Source: Cupriavidus taiwanensis (GTDB taxonomy: Bacteria > Pseudomonadota > Gammaproteobacteria > Burkholderiales > Burkholderiaceae). Taken from it: a stretch of 64,000 nucleotides of DNA. Position 1 is the first letter of the stretch, and each line of letters starts with the position of its first letter. The translations under genes and the position numbers were made by a program. Below, in pieces: positions 7,782 to 16,816 of this stretch. Where the stretch lies: the NCBI RefSeq assembly GCF_900249755.1, contig NZ_LT976853.1, positions 1,644,575 to 1,708,574 of the forward strand, read 5' to 3'. Under the pieces are notes generated by a model, which saw only the letters and a list, made by a program, of their open reading frames with translations, searched no databases and was not told the DNA's origin.

Positions 7782-8759
7782 TTACTTGATGACGGTCTTG
7801 GCTTCCTTGACCAGCTCCGGCGACAGCGTCACGCCTTGCTTGGCGGCGGCGCCGGTGTTGACGAACAGTTCCAGGTTGTCGCTGGTCTGCGAGGCGATCG
7901 CGCCCGGCTTCTCGCCCTTCAGGATGCGCACCACCACCTTGCCGGTCTGGTGGCCCAGGTCGCCGTAGTTGACGCCCAGAGCGGCGACGGCGCCGCGCTT
8001 GACGCTGTCGGTATCGGCCGCGACCAGCGGGATCTTCGATTCGTTGGCCACCTTGACCAGGGCCTCGTACGCCGACACCACGTTGTTGTCGGTGTTGGTG
8101 TAGATCACGTCGACCTTGCCGATCAGGCTCTTGGCGGCCGGGCCGATGTCGACGGTGCGCGGCGCGGCGGCTTCCTTGAGCGTCAGGCCTTCCTTGGCCA
8201 GCAGCGCGGACAGTTCCTTGACCACCACCACCGAGTTGGCCTCGCCCGGGTTGTAGACCATGCCCACGGTCTTGGCCTTGGGCACCACGCGCTTGATCAG
8301 CGCCACCTGCTTGTCCAGCGGCAGCTTGTCCGACACGCCGGTAACGTTGGTGCCCGACGCCGACCAGCTCTTGACCAGTTGCGCGGCGACCGGATCGGTC
8401 ACGCCCGAGTACACCACCGGCACCGTCTTGGTGGCCGCGACCACGGCCTGCGCCGACGGCGTGGCGATGGCGACGATGGCGTTGGGGTTGTCGCCGACGA
8501 ACTTGCGGGCGATCTGCGCCGCGGTGCCGGTGTTGCCCTGGGCGCTCTGGTATTCCCACTTCAGGCTCTTGTCGGCGTCATAGCCGGCTGCCTTCAGTTC
8601 TGCGCGCACGCCGTCGCGGATGGCGTCCAGCGCGGGATGGTCGACGATCGACAGCACCTTGACGGTCTGGGCCTGCACGGCGCCGCCGTACAGCAGTGCC
8701 AGCGCCACGGCGCCGCCCAGGATGGATTTGGATGCTGCGAGACCCTTGGTGGATTTCAT
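7782..8759 (-). CDS. ABC transporter periplasmic substrate-binding protein (TrpX/COG2984 type)
   Basis: A 325-residue protein with a Sec signal (KSTKGLAASKSILGGAVALA, then a likely cut after VQAQ near residue 31) and the two-lobed ABC_sub_bind fold: LSIVDHPALDAIRDGV, AIATPSAQAVVAATKTVPVVYSGVTDPV, and VDVIYTNTDNNVVSA. The frame is open upstream, but the ATG at 8759 has GGGGGAG before it and puts the signal peptide at the N-terminus. First gene of the minus-strand transporter operon; its promoter should lie in the 394-bp gap to pyrD. Ligand unknown; aromatic amino acids are a family-based guess. Confidence 0.9.
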   Translation of the reverse strand: MKSTKGLAASKSILGGAVALALLYGGAVQAQTVKVLSIVDHPALDAIRDGVRAELKAAGYDADKSLKWEYQSAQGNTGTAAQIARKFVGDNPNAIVAIATPSAQAVVAATKTVPVVYSGVTDPVAAQLVKSWSASGTNVTGVSDKLPLDKQVALIKRVVPKAKTVGMVYNPGEANSVVVVKELSALLAKEGLTLKEAAAPRTVDIGPAAKSLIGKVDVIYTNTDNNVVSAYEALVKVANESKIPLVAADTDSVKRGAVAALGVNYGDLGHQTGKVVVRILKGEKPGAIASQTSDNLELFVNTGAAAKQGVTLSPELVKEAKTVIK

Positions 8760-9153
8760 TATGTGTGCTCCCCCGAAACTCGGTTCTGGATTGGATACGG
8801 CCGCGGATGGTTCGGTCCGCCGTCCTGGCCCGTGCGCCGGCTGGCGCACAGTGCCGGTCCGGGCGGGCGCGGCGGCTTCCTGCGGCGGGAGGGAGCGTGC
8901 GCGGACGCGTCGGATGCGACAGCGATAAGCCTGCGAGGATACCACTTCCCGCGCACGAAATGGACAGTCATCATGCGGAAGTGGGGCATCCGATGCTGTC
9001 AGATGCCCGCTATCGGCCATCGGGGCGCATTTTATTGCGCGCGAACCGGGATTTGCTTGTGGATTACCCCGATTGCGGAGGCCGTATCTTCATGCCATTG
9101 CGCGCTGCCGGGACGTCGAGGGTTTCCTCCACCCGGCCGGCGCGCTGGCAGTG
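8760..9153. other. Intergenic region upstream of the TrpXYZ-type operon
   Basis: 394 bp without a convincing gene. It must hold the promoter of the minus-strand transporter operon and the 3' end of the pyrD transcript. I find no clear hairpin terminator, riboswitch-like fold or strong promoter consensus by eye. Confidence 0.4.
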
Positions 9154-10188
9154 TCAGCCGCGCAGCGCCGCGGCGCACTCGCGCACCAGCGCCGGGCCGC
9201 GGTAGATCAGGCCGCTGTAGACCTGCACCAGGCTCGCGCCGGCGTCGATCTTTGCGCGCGCGTCGGTGCCGCCGAAGATGCCGCCCACGCCGATGATCGG
9301 CACCGCGTCGCCGACCACGCCGCGCAACGCGCGCACCACGCGGGTCGACGCTTCGAACACCGGGCGCCCCGACAGGCCGCCGGCTTCGTCGGCATGCGGC
9401 AGGCCCTTGACGGCATCGCGCGAGATGGTGGTGTTGGTGGCGATCACGCCGTCGATCCGGTGGCGCACCAGCGCGTCGCCGATATTGCCGATCTGGTCGG
9501 CGTCGAGGTCCGGCGCGATCTTCAGCGCCAGCGGCACATAGCGCTTGTGCTGGTCGGCCAGGCGCTGCTGCGCGTCCTTCAGCGACGACAACAGGCTGTC
9601 GAGCTCGCTCGCGCCCTGCAGCTGGCGCAGGTTCTTGGTGTTGGGCGACGAGATATTCACCGTCACGTAGCTGGCGTGCGGATAGACCCGCTCCAGGCAG
9701 TACAGGTAGTCGTCGTTGGCGCGCTCGATCGGGGTATCGGCGTTCTTGCCGATATTCAGCCCCAGCACGCCGCCCTCGGCCTTCCAGCGCGAGGCCTGCA
9801 CATTGGCGACGAAGGCATCGACGCCGCCGTTGTTGAAGCCCATGCGGTTGATCAGCGCATCGGCCTGCGGCAGGCGAAACATGCGCGGGCGCGGGTTGCC
9901 CGGCTGCGCGCGCGGCGTGACCGTGCCCACCTCGATAAAGCCGAAGCCGAGCGCGGCCAGGCCGTCGATATAGGCGCCGTCCTTGTCCAGCCCCGCGGCC
10001 AGGCCGACCGGGTTGGGAAAGCGCACCCCCATGACCGTGCGCGGATCGTCGGCGATGCGGTTGCCGATGCAGCCGCCCAGGCCCATGCGGTGGGCGCGCA
10101 GCAGGTTGTTCAGCGTGAAATGGTGGGCGTCCTCGGCATCCATCGAGAACAGGGCGGGGCGAAACAGGGGGTAGAGCGCGTTGAGCAC
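9154..10188 (-). CDS. pyrD: Dihydroorotate dehydrogenase (quinone), class 2
   Basis: A 344-residue FMN enzyme that oxidises dihydroorotate to orotate in pyrimidine synthesis and passes electrons to quinone at the inner membrane. Diagnostic sequences: [24 protein letters not shown] near residues 64-90, [16 protein letters not shown] (catalytic Ser of class 2), [11 protein letters not shown] and [20 protein letters not shown]. The N-terminal [20 protein letters not shown] is the amphipathic membrane-binding helix of class 2. Single gene with its own spacing on both sides. Confidence 0.96.
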   Translation of the reverse strand: MLNALYPLFRPALFSMDAEDAHHFTLNNLLRAHRMGLGGCIGNRIADDPRTVMGVRFPNPVGLAAGLDKDGAYIDGLAALGFGFIEVGTVTPRAQPGNPRPRMFRLPQADALINRMGFNNGGVDAFVANVQASRWKAEGGVLGLNIGKNADTPIERANDDYLYCLERVYPHASYVTVNISSPNTKNLRQLQGASELDSLLSSLKDAQQRLADQHKRYVPLALKIAPDLDADQIGNIGDALVRHRIDGVIATNTTISRDAVKGLPHADEAGGLSGRPVFEASTRVVRALRGVVGDAVPIIGVGGIFGGTDARAKIDAGASLVQVYSGLIYRGPALVRECAAALRG

Positions 10189-10275
10189 GTGGGCAGGCGG
10201 CCGGCGGGGCGGCGCGGAAGTCGGGACCAGGGCGGGATTGTAGCGGCTGGCCCGCTTGCCTGGGGCCGGACCGGG

Positions 10276-11091
10276 CTAGGCCTGCGTGGCCGGCGGCACC
10301 GGCGCGGCGGCTGCCGTGGCTTCAGCGGCTTCGGCCGCCTCGGCTGCCACGTCCTCGAACGCATGCCAGTGGTTGCCGGTCAGCACCTGCAGCGGCCGGA
10401 AGCGCGCCTTGTACGCCATCTTGCGGCTGTCGGCGATCCAGTAGCCCAGGTACAGGTGCGGCAGGCCCAGCGCATGGGTCTGGCGAATCTGCCACAGGAT
10501 GTTGTAGGTGCCGTAGCTGGCGTTGCGCTCGAGCGGGTCGTAGAAGGTGTAGACCGACGACAGCCCGTCGTCGAGCACGTCGATCATGCTGACCATGCGC
10601 AGCCGCCCGGCCTCGGGCGAGCCAGGCGGATCGCGGAATTCGACCAGGCGCGAGTTGACGCGGCTCTGCAGCAGGAACTGCTCGTACTGGTCGCGGCTGT
10701 CCTGGTCCATGCCGCCGCCGGCGTGGCGCAGCGACTGGTACAGCAGGTACAGCGAATAGTGCTCTTCGACGTAGGTCAGCGGCGCCACCAGCGCCTGCAG
10801 GTGCTGGTGGCGGTTCCACGCGCGGCGCTGCGAGCGGTCCGGCGTGAACTGGTCGACCAGCACGCGGCACGGCGTGCAGGCGTGGCAGTCGTCGCAATAC
10901 GGCCGGTAGGTGAAGATGCCGCTGCGGCGAAAGCCCGCGCGCACCAGGCGCGAATAGACGTCGGCATTGATCAGGTGCGCCGGCGTGGCCACCTGGGAGC
11001 GCGCCATGCGGCCGTCGAGATAGCTGCAAGCGTAGGGCGCCGTGGCATAGAACTGCAGCGCGGACAGCGGTAGTTCCTTCAGCTTGCTCAT
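10276..11091 (-). CDS. bpt: Aspartate/glutamate leucyltransferase (bacterial ATE-like)
   Basis: A 271-residue enzyme that moves leucine from Leu-tRNA to N-terminal Asp or Glu, marking proteins for ClpS/ClpAP. It shows the N-terminal ATE domain Cys signature [14 protein letters not shown] near residues 64-77 and the C-terminal domain ([23 protein letters not shown], then [23 protein letters not shown]). The tail is an Ala/Glu-rich extension, common in this genus. It lies next to aat (77 bp upstream on the same strand), which supplies the other bacterial N-degron transferase. Confidence 0.95.
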   Translation of the reverse strand: MSKLKELPLSALQFYATAPYACSYLDGRMARSQVATPAHLINADVYSRLVRAGFRRSGIFTYRPYCDDCHACTPCRVLVDQFTPDRSQRRAWNRHQHLQALVAPLTYVEEHYSLYLLYQSLRHAGGGMDQDSRDQYEQFLLQSRVNSRLVEFRDPPGSPEAGRLRMVSMIDVLDDGLSSVYTFYDPLERNASYGTYNILWQIRQTHALGLPHLYLGYWIADSRKMAYKARFRPLQVLTGNHWHAFEDVAAEAAEAAEATAAAAPVPPATQA

Positions 11092-11168
11092 GACTCAGGG
11101 GGCTCCGGGGCGGGACGGCTCGGTCGCGTGGGCAACGTGGAGGGTAGCGTCGGCACCCGTGCCAGGAT

Positions 11169-11921
11169 TCAGCCTGCCGGCGCGGCGGGTGTCCCGGCCC
11201 AGCGCTCCAGCACCGATTTGTCGAACCGCCACGGACTGATCGCCGGCTGCGCCGTTGCCGCGCGCACATGGGCCACGAATTCGGCGCGGGGGATGGGGCG
11301 CGCACCCAGCGAGGCCAGGTGGTCGGTTTCCTGCTGGCAGTCTATCATCGCCACGCCGTGGTTGCCGAGGAACGCGCACAGCGCCGCCAGCGCAATCTTC
11401 GACGCGTCGGTGCGGTGCGCGAACATGGATTCGCCGAAGAACATCCGCCCCAGCGCCACGCCATACAGGCCGCCGACGCGCTCGCCGCGGTACCAGCTTT
11501 CGACGGAATGCGCCAGGCCGTTGCGGTGCAGCGTGCCGTACGCGGCGATGATGGCGTCGGTGATCCAGGTGCCGTCCTGGCCTTCGCGCGGCGCGGTCGC
11601 GCAGGCGCGCATCACGGCCAGGAAATCATGGTCGACGCGGATTTCCCAGTCGGCATCGCGCAGCACGCGCCGCAGGGTCTTGCGCAGGTTGGCCGAAACG
11701 CGCAGCGCCGGCGGCGGCAGCACCATGCGCGGATCGGTGCTCCACCACAGCACCGGCTGGCCGCTCGAATACCACGGGAAGATGCCCTGGCGATACGCCA
11801 GCAGCAGCCGCTGCGGCGACAGCTCGCGGCTGGCGGCAAGCAGCCCGGGCGCATCGGAATCAGCGCCGAGCGCGTGCTCGACCGGGGGAAACGGATCTTG
11901 CGGGTCCAGCCAGGCAATCAT
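11169..11921 (-). CDS. aat: Leucyl/phenylalanyl-tRNA-protein transferase
   Basis: A 250-residue enzyme that adds Leu or Phe to N-terminal Lys or Arg of proteins, creating the primary N-degron read by ClpS. Family blocks are clear: [60 protein letters not shown] sequence in the middle and [19 protein letters not shown] near the end. It is followed by bpt on the same strand and preceded by a Nudix gene 40 bp away, so the three may share a transcript. Confidence 0.95.
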   Translation of the reverse strand: MIAWLDPQDPFPPVEHALGADSDAPGLLAASRELSPQRLLLAYRQGIFPWYSSGQPVLWWSTDPRMVLPPPALRVSANLRKTLRRVLRDADWEIRVDHDFLAVMRACATAPREGQDGTWITDAIIAAYGTLHRNGLAHSVESWYRGERVGGLYGVALGRMFFGESMFAHRTDASKIALAALCAFLGNHGVAMIDCQQETDHLASLGARPIPRAEFVAHVRAATAQPAISPWRFDKSVLERWAGTPAAPAG

Positions 11922-11961
11922 GCGGGCTGCGCCGGAGGGCGGTGCGCGGCGGGCCCGCCGC

Positions 11962-12546
11962 TCAGGGCGTGACCGTGGCCCGGCTGGTCAGCGGGCGCAT
12001 GGGCTTGTCGATGTCCAGGCTGTGCAGCCGGAAGCTGCCGTCCCGCAGCCGGCCGGCGGCGCGGTCGGCAAAGAAGCAGCGCAGGGTATGGATCACGGTG
12101 GGGAAGGCCAGTTCGTCCCAGGGCACGTCGGACTCTTCTACCAGCTTCACTTCCAGGCTTTCCTCGCCGGGCGCGATGTCGAGGTCGTCGAGCGTGGCGA
12201 GATAGAACAGGTGCACCTGGTGCACATGCGGCACGTTCAGGATCGAGAACAGTTCGCCCACCTGCACGCGCGCGCCGGCTTCTTCCAGCGTTTCGCGCGA
12301 GGCCGCCTGGGCGGTGGTCTCGCCGATCTCCATGAAGCCCGCCGGCAGCGTCCAGAAGCCGTAGCGGGGCTCGATCGCGCGCTTGCACAGCAGGATCTTG
12401 TCTTCCCAGACCGGGATCGTGCCGACAACGTTGCGGGGATTGACGTAGTGGATGGTGCCGCAGTTGTCGCAAACACTGCGCGGGCGGTTGTCGCCGTCAG
12501 GCACGCGCAACACGACCGCATGACCACAGTTCGAGCAGAATTTCAT
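11962..12546 (-). CDS. Nudix hydrolase with N-terminal zinc ribbon
   Basis: A 194-residue protein. Two CxxC pairs (CSNCG at about residues 4-8 and CDNCG at about 26-30) form a zinc ribbon. The Nudix box begins at GFMEIGETT near residue 68 and runs through [10 protein letters not shown], with all catalytic residues present. The start at 12546 is chosen because the protein begins MKFCSNCGH like other family members; the longer upstream frame runs through the tRNA terminator. It likely hydrolyses a nucleoside diphosphate linked to another group; NAD(H) is possible because zinc ribbons also occur in NudC, but it lacks a clear NudC tail. Confidence 0.88.
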   Translation of the reverse strand: MKFCSNCGHAVVLRVPDGDNRPRSVCDNCGTIHYVNPRNVVGTIPVWEDKILLCKRAIEPRYGFWTLPAGFMEIGETTAQAASRETLEEAGARVQVGELFSILNVPHVHQVHLFYLATLDDLDIAPGEESLEVKLVEESDVPWDELAFPTVIHTLRCFFADRAAGRLRDGSFRLHSLDIDKPMRPLTSRATVTP

Positions 12547-12650
12547 GAGGGGCGTCCGGGAGAATGGCGAAAGTGTATCACCCTCGCGGAGCGCGCCGGC
12601 GGGCGGTGGGAGCGGTGGTGCACCATCGTCCGGCGTACCCGGACGGCACA

Positions 12651-12679
12651 AAACAAAAAACCCGCCAAGGGCGGGTTTG
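12651..12679 (-). terminator. Rho-independent terminator of the initiator tRNA
   Basis: On the minus strand AACCCGCC-CTT-GGCGGGTT is followed by six or more T residues. It sits about 40 nt after the tRNA 3' end and before the Nudix start, so it ends the tRNA transcript. Confidence 0.9.
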
Positions 12680-12717
12680 TCTGCATCAACGGCGTCACAG
12701 ATTCGCATCTGTGCGGT

Positions 12718-12793
12718 TGGTTGCGGGGGCAGGACTTGAACCTGCGACCTTCGGGTTATGAGCCCGACGAGCTGCCAACTGCTCCACCCCGCG
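12718..12793 (-). tRNA. tRNA-fMet(CAT), initiator
   Basis: A complete 76-nt cloverleaf with encoded CCA. The anticodon is CAT. Two features mark the initiator rather than elongator Met: a C1-A72 mismatch at the end of the acceptor stem (5' CGCGGGG, 3' CCCCGCA-A-CCA) and three consecutive G-C pairs at the bottom of the anticodon stem (GGG/CCC). The T arm is GCAGG-TTCAAGT-CCTGC. It stands alone with its own terminator. Confidence 0.96.
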
Positions 12794-12915
12794 TCCGTCG
12801 AAGAAAAGATTATATGGCATCTGGTTGCGCAATGCAACACCTGTTTAACAAAACCTGCCAGCGTTGCGCATTGCCGCCTGCCATAACGATTAGATCGCCG
12901 CGGCGGGGCATAGGT

Positions 12916-13668
12916 TCAGCCCGGTTCGGAGGTATCGCTTGTGCGCTGCCACAGCGCGGCCTCGAACTCGAAGCTGTCGCGCTGCTGCAGGTCGTCGCGC
13001 TGCCAGATCACGCGGTCGCGGCGCACGGTCAGCATCCAGGTGGTGGTGGCGAGCGGGGTGGGGTGCGAGAACGCGCGTGGCGTCAGCACCGCGCCGCAGG
13101 GGCCATGCTGCGGATCGCGCACGGACGTGTAGCGAATCATGCCGAGCCCGGCTTCGCGCGCGATGCGGCCGAAGGCCTGGCAAGGCTCGTGGTGGTCGGG
13201 GTCGGTCCAGGCGGCGCGGTCGCGGTCGAACGGCGGCTGGTCCAGCGCCACGCCGGAGGTCTCGACGCGCACTTCGAACAGCGTCTGCGCGCGCGCGTCG
13301 ATGCGTGGCAGCGCCGGGCTGTCGTTGAGGAAGCGCCAGCGCCAGTAGCCCAGTTCGGCACAGGCGGTGCGGATCTCGTTGGCGCCATAGAACACGCCCG
13401 GGTCCTGGCTGGCGCGAAAGCGCGAGCCCCATGGCGAGGGCGGGTAGCGGAACGGGGTGAACAGCAGGTAGTGCAGATGGCGCGCCTCGACCGGCACGGC
13501 GGGCTTGCCGGCGTCGAGCACGGCCTCCAGCACGGCCTGTTCTTCGAGGCTGTCGACCAGCGGCATGGTCGAGACCACATGCTGGGCTTCCACCGCCCGC
13601 CACAGCGTGAGCGCGAACTGCCGGCGCTCAGATGCGACCGCGGGTGGCGTCCAGGTAGTGAACGACAC
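12916..13668 (-). CDS. RES domain toxin (NAD+-degrading family)
   Basis: A 250-residue protein. The RES domain runs from about residue 45 to 225 with the hallmark block GSRFRASQDPGVFYGANE near residues 81-98, containing the conserved Arg and Tyr, and a downstream acidic residue in CAELGYWR. Characterised RES toxins of RES-Xre pairs deplete NAD+. The gene overlaps the end of the Xre antitoxin by 41 bp on the same strand, giving the usual antitoxin-first order. The C-terminal extension is moderately charged. Biochemical activity is inferred from the family. Confidence 0.85.
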   Translation of the reverse strand: MSFTTWTPPAVASERRQFALTLWRAVEAQHVVSTMPLVDSLEEQAVLEAVLDAGKPAVPVEARHLHYLLFTPFRYPPSPWGSRFRASQDPGVFYGANEIRTACAELGYWRWRFLNDSPALPRIDARAQTLFEVRVETSGVALDQPPFDRDRAAWTDPDHHEPCQAFGRIAREAGLGMIRYTSVRDPQHGPCGAVLTPRAFSHPTPLATTTWMLTVRRDRVIWQRDDLQQRDSFEFEAALWQRTSDTSEPG

Positions 13669-14017
13669 GGACCAGGCCTTCGGTTGTACGGATCAGTTCG
13701 AGCGGCTTGCCGCCCAGCGCGAGGTTGTCGTGGGTCAGCCATAGCCGGGCCTGGTCGCCGTGGCCCAGGATGGCGTCGAGCGAGCGGAACAGGCGCACGA
13801 ACAAGACGCCGAACTCCCACTCCTTGCGGTGCGCGTCGAGCACATAGCCGCCCGACGCCATGCGCGAGACCGACGCCGTGCTGATGCCCAGCACGCTTGC
13901 CACCATGGCCTGGCTGATGCCCAGGAAGCCGGCGGCGCGCATGACCGCCTTGGTCAGCGTGGTGCCGGGGTCGGGGCCGCCGGCGGGATCGGTTTCCGGA
14001 ATCCGCCTCGATTGCAT
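13628..14017 (-). CDS. Xre-type antitoxin with MbcA/ParS toxin-binding domain
   Basis: A 129-residue antitoxin. Residues about 22-65 form an Xre-like helix-turn-helix (AAGFLGISQAMVASVLGISTASVSRM). The C-terminal part (LFVRLFRSLDAILGHGDQARLWLTHDNLALGGKPLELIRTTEGLVRVVHYLDA, from about 72) is the DUF2384 toxin-binding domain with the typical W-L-x-x-x-N and P-x-x-L-I pattern. It precedes the RES toxin and overlaps it. The start codon sits inside an inverted repeat (14016-14056), as expected for an autorepressed toxin-antitoxin promoter. SD AGGAG lies just upstream. Confidence 0.88.
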   Translation of the reverse strand: MQSRRIPETDPAGGPDPGTTLTKAVMRAAGFLGISQAMVASVLGISTASVSRMASGGYVLDAHRKEWEFGVLFVRLFRSLDAILGHGDQARLWLTHDNLALGGKPLELIRTTEGLVRVVHYLDATRGRI

Positions 14018-14056
14018 CGCCTATGCTCCTGTTTCTTCAGAAAGATTATAGGCGAT
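14016..14056 (-). promoter_or_regulatory. RES/Xre promoter with autoregulatory inverted repeat
   Basis: ATCGCCTAT (14016-14024) and ATAGGCGAT (14048-14056) are perfect inverted copies 23 bp apart. The right arm overlaps a TATAAT -10 box (minus strand, 14050-14045) and the left arm overlaps the antitoxin ATG. Binding of the Xre domain here would block transcription. The operator role is inferred from position and family behaviour. Confidence 0.6.
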
Positions 14057-14104
14057 GTATTTCAGAAGGGAAGGGGCGGCTCAAGGATTCGAGCCTGGAC
14101 GCGG

Positions 14105-15349
14105 CTAATAGGTTTCGATATGCAGCCGTCCTTCGGCCTTCATGGTGGTTTCCAGCGCCTTCCAGTTAAGACCGGCGCTGGCGCAGACCGTTTCAAATGC
14201 GGCCAGCACGCCTTCCTCCATCCCTTTCAGGCCGCAGATATAGACATGGCCGTTGGCGTCGCCCAGCAGCGCGGCGACGCTGTCCGCGGCATCGCGGATC
14301 GCGTCCTGGACATAGCGGCGCGGCGTGTCCGGGTCGCGCGAGAAGGCGAAGTGGATATCGAGGAAATCCCCGGGCAGCTTCAGCAGCGGGCCGAAGTAGG
14401 GCAGTTCCCTGGCATTGCGCGCGCCGAAGAACAGCATCCGGCGCCCGCTGAAGTGCGCCAGGTTGCGGCGCATGCGCTCGGTCATGGCGCGCATCGGTGC
14501 CGAGCCGGTGCCGGTGCAGATCATCATCACGCTGGCCTCGGCGTGGTTCGGCATCAGGAAGGTCGAGCCGAACGGGCCCACCACCTGCACCGTGTCGCCC
14601 TTGGCGAGGTCGCACAGGTAGTTGGATGCCACCCCACGCACCGGCTTGCCGTCGTGGTCCTGCTCGACCCGCTTCACCGTCAGCGCGAGGTTGTTGTACC
14701 CCGGGCGCTCGCCGTCGCGCGGGCTGGCGACCGAATACATGCGGATGTAGTGGGGCTTCCCCGCCGCGTCCGTGCCGGGCGGGACGATACCGATCGACTG
14801 GCCTTCCAGGATCGGGAAGAAGTGGGTGCCGAGGTCCAGCACGATATGGTGGATATCGCTGGACGCGTCCGCGGCGGTGAGCCGGTAGTTGCCGGCCACG
14901 GTGGCGCTCACCGGCGCGCGCACGCCATGCAGGTTCACATAGGGATGGGCGGCTGACCACGGCGCGCGCGGCGAGGTATGGCGGCTGGTTTCGACGGACT
15001 GGATCGCGGCGTCGCCCGCCGCGGCCGTGCCGGCGCCGGCGGTGGCCGGCGCGGTGTCGTCCGCGCTGTCCAGCTCCGGCAGCGGCACCTCGGCCGGCAG
15101 CTCATCCCACAGCAGCTGCGCCTCGATCGGGTAGGCCTGGCCGCGCAACATCGTGCGCCAGTTGTCGATGGCGCCGGTCGGGCACGGCGACAGGCAGGCA
15201 TTGCAGCCGTTGCACACGTCGGCGCGGACCACGTAGTTGCGGTCGTCATGGGTGATGGCGTCGATCGGGCAGGTGTCTTCGCAGGTGTTGCAGCGAATGC
15301 AGATTTCCGGATCGATCAGGTGCTGCTTGATGATGTCGGGGGCGCCCAT
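14105..15349 (-). CDS. boxA: Benzoyl-CoA 2,3-epoxidase, reductase subunit BoxA
   Basis: A 414-residue reductase that takes electrons from NADPH and hands them to BoxB in the aerobic benzoyl-CoA pathway. Two [4Fe-4S] motifs start at residues 17 ([12 protein letters not shown]) and 46 ([12 protein letters not shown]). A variable linker follows, then a ferredoxin-NADP reductase-like domain from about 140 with FAD-binding RMYSVAS and nucleotide-binding [12 protein letters not shown]. The ATG at 15349 is chosen because the ferredoxin domain starts right after it. It follows boxB by 13 bp, so the transcript order is boxC-boxB-boxA. Confidence 0.94.
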   Translation of the reverse strand: MGAPDIIKQHLIDPEICIRCNTCEDTCPIDAITHDDRNYVVRADVCNGCNACLSPCPTGAIDNWRTMLRGQAYPIEAQLLWDELPAEVPLPELDSADDTAPATAGAGTAAAGDAAIQSVETSRHTSPRAPWSAAHPYVNLHGVRAPVSATVAGNYRLTAADASSDIHHIVLDLGTHFFPILEGQSIGIVPPGTDAAGKPHYIRMYSVASPRDGERPGYNNLALTVKRVEQDHDGKPVRGVASNYLCDLAKGDTVQVVGPFGSTFLMPNHAEASVMMICTGTGSAPMRAMTERMRRNLAHFSGRRMLFFGARNARELPYFGPLLKLPGDFLDIHFAFSRDPDTPRRYVQDAIRDAADSVAALLGDANGHVYICGLKGMEEGVLAAFETVCASAGLNWKALETTMKAEGRLHIETY

Positions 15350-15362
15350 GGCGTTGTCGGTT

Positions 15363-16787
15363 TCAGTTGAAGCGCACGTATTCAAAGTCCATCGGCTGGC
15401 GGTTGATGCCCACCGCTGGCGGCGCGATCCAGTTGGCATACTTGCCCGGCTCCACCACGCGGCCCATCAGCGACGCAACAAAGGCGCGGTCTTCGTCGGT
15501 GGCCAGCCACTCGCGTTCGTTGGCCTTCCATTCGGCTTCGGAAATCAGCTGGCCCTCAGGCGAGACGTGCACATTGGCCAGCGTGCCGATCCTGCGGTGG
15601 AAGGCCTTGTGCGGCACGGTCAGCCGGAACGCGATGCCGGCCTTCTCGATGACCTTGTTCCAGCGCGCCACGCCGCCCATGCTGTCCTTGATGTAGTCGT
15701 CGCGCAGCACTTCATTGAGCGCGTTGAGCATCGGCACCTCGCGCTCGCCGAGGCGGCCGTCGCGCACTTCCGGCACGCGGTAGACCTCGCCCTTCAGCAT
15801 ATGGTCGTCGGCGCGCTTGCCTTCCTCGAAGCGGCCCTTCAGGCCCGCGCTGTAGAAGGTGGCCGCGTTCGACGACTGGTCGGCGCCGAACAGGTCGATG
15901 GTGACGCTGTAGTGGAAGTTCAGGTAGCGCTGGATGGTCGGCAGGTCGATCACGCCGGTGGCGCGCACCTCGGCCGGGTCTTCGATGCCGCGCTCGCGCA
16001 TGACCTCGCAGGTGCGCTGGATCACGCGCGACACGCCCGATTCACCCACGAACATGTGGTGCGCTTCCTCGGTCAGCATGAAGCGCGTGGTGCGCGCCAG
16101 CGGATCGAAGCCCGACTCGGCCAGCGCGCACAGCTGGAACTTGCCGTCGCGGTCGGTGAAGTAGGTGAACATGAAGAACGACAGCCAGTCCGGCGTGCGC
16201 TCGTTGAAGGCGCCGAGGATGCGCGGGTTGTCCTGGTCGCCGGAGCGGCGCTCCAGCAGTGCCTCGGCTTCCTCGCGGCCGTCGCGGCCGAAATAGCGGT
16301 GCAGCAGGTACACCATCGCCCACAGGTGGCGGCCTTCTTCCACGTTGACCTGGAACAGGTTGCGCAGGTCGTACAGGCTGGGGGCGGTCAGCCCCAGGTG
16401 GCGCTGCTGCTCGACCGAGGCGGGTTCGGTGTCGCCCTGGGTCACGATGATGCGGCGCAGGTTGGCGCGATGCTCGCCCGGCACCTCCTGCCACGCGGCC
16501 TCGCCCTTGTGCTCGCCGAAGTGGATGCGGCGCTCGGGGTCGGCCGGCTGCAAGAAGATGCCCCATCGATAGTCGGGCATCCTGACGTGGTCGAAGTGCG
16601 CCCAGCCCGAGGGATCGACCGACACCGCGGTGCGCAGGTAGACCTCGAAGCCGTGCGAGCCGTCGGGCCCCATGTCGCGCCACCAGTCGAGGAACGCCGG
16701 TTGCCAGTGTTCCAGCGCGCGCTGCAGCGCGCGGTCGTCGGACAGGTTGACGTTGTTGGGGATCTTCTGGCTGTAGTCGATGCTCAC
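15363..16787 (-). CDS. boxB: Benzoyl-CoA 2,3-epoxidase, oxygenase subunit BoxB
   Basis: A 474-residue di-iron oxygenase that converts benzoyl-CoA to the 2,3-epoxide using O2. The start is a GTG at 16787, supported by AGGAGA 8 bp upstream and by the normal BoxB length; the open frame continues into boxC but that part is not BoxB. Iron-binding ExxH motifs are visible at E151-x-x-H154 (EEGRH) and E240-x-x-H243 (EEAHH). The epoxide goes to BoxC. It sits between boxC (29 bp upstream) and boxA (13 bp downstream). Confidence 0.95.
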   Translation of the reverse strand: MSIDYSQKIPNNVNLSDDRALQRALEHWQPAFLDWWRDMGPDGSHGFEVYLRTAVSVDPSGWAHFDHVRMPDYRWGIFLQPADPERRIHFGEHKGEAAWQEVPGEHRANLRRIIVTQGDTEPASVEQQRHLGLTAPSLYDLRNLFQVNVEEGRHLWAMVYLLHRYFGRDGREEAEALLERRSGDQDNPRILGAFNERTPDWLSFFMFTYFTDRDGKFQLCALAESGFDPLARTTRFMLTEEAHHMFVGESGVSRVIQRTCEVMRERGIEDPAEVRATGVIDLPTIQRYLNFHYSVTIDLFGADQSSNAATFYSAGLKGRFEEGKRADDHMLKGEVYRVPEVRDGRLGEREVPMLNALNEVLRDDYIKDSMGGVARWNKVIEKAGIAFRLTVPHKAFHRRIGTLANVHVSPEGQLISEAEWKANEREWLATDEDRAFVASLMGRVVEPGKYANWIAPPAVGINRQPMDFEYVRFN

Positions 16788-16816
16788 GGCTTTGTCTCCT
16801 GTGTCTTGCGGGCGCG

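Noticed and set aside
6709..8559. A 616-residue permease with a long N-terminal extension
   Set aside because: The extension is an out-of-frame reading of the binding-protein gene. The permease begins at the ATG at 7605.
12718..12793. Elongator tRNA-Met
   Set aside because: The C1-A72 mismatch and the GGG/CCC anticodon stem identify the initiator.
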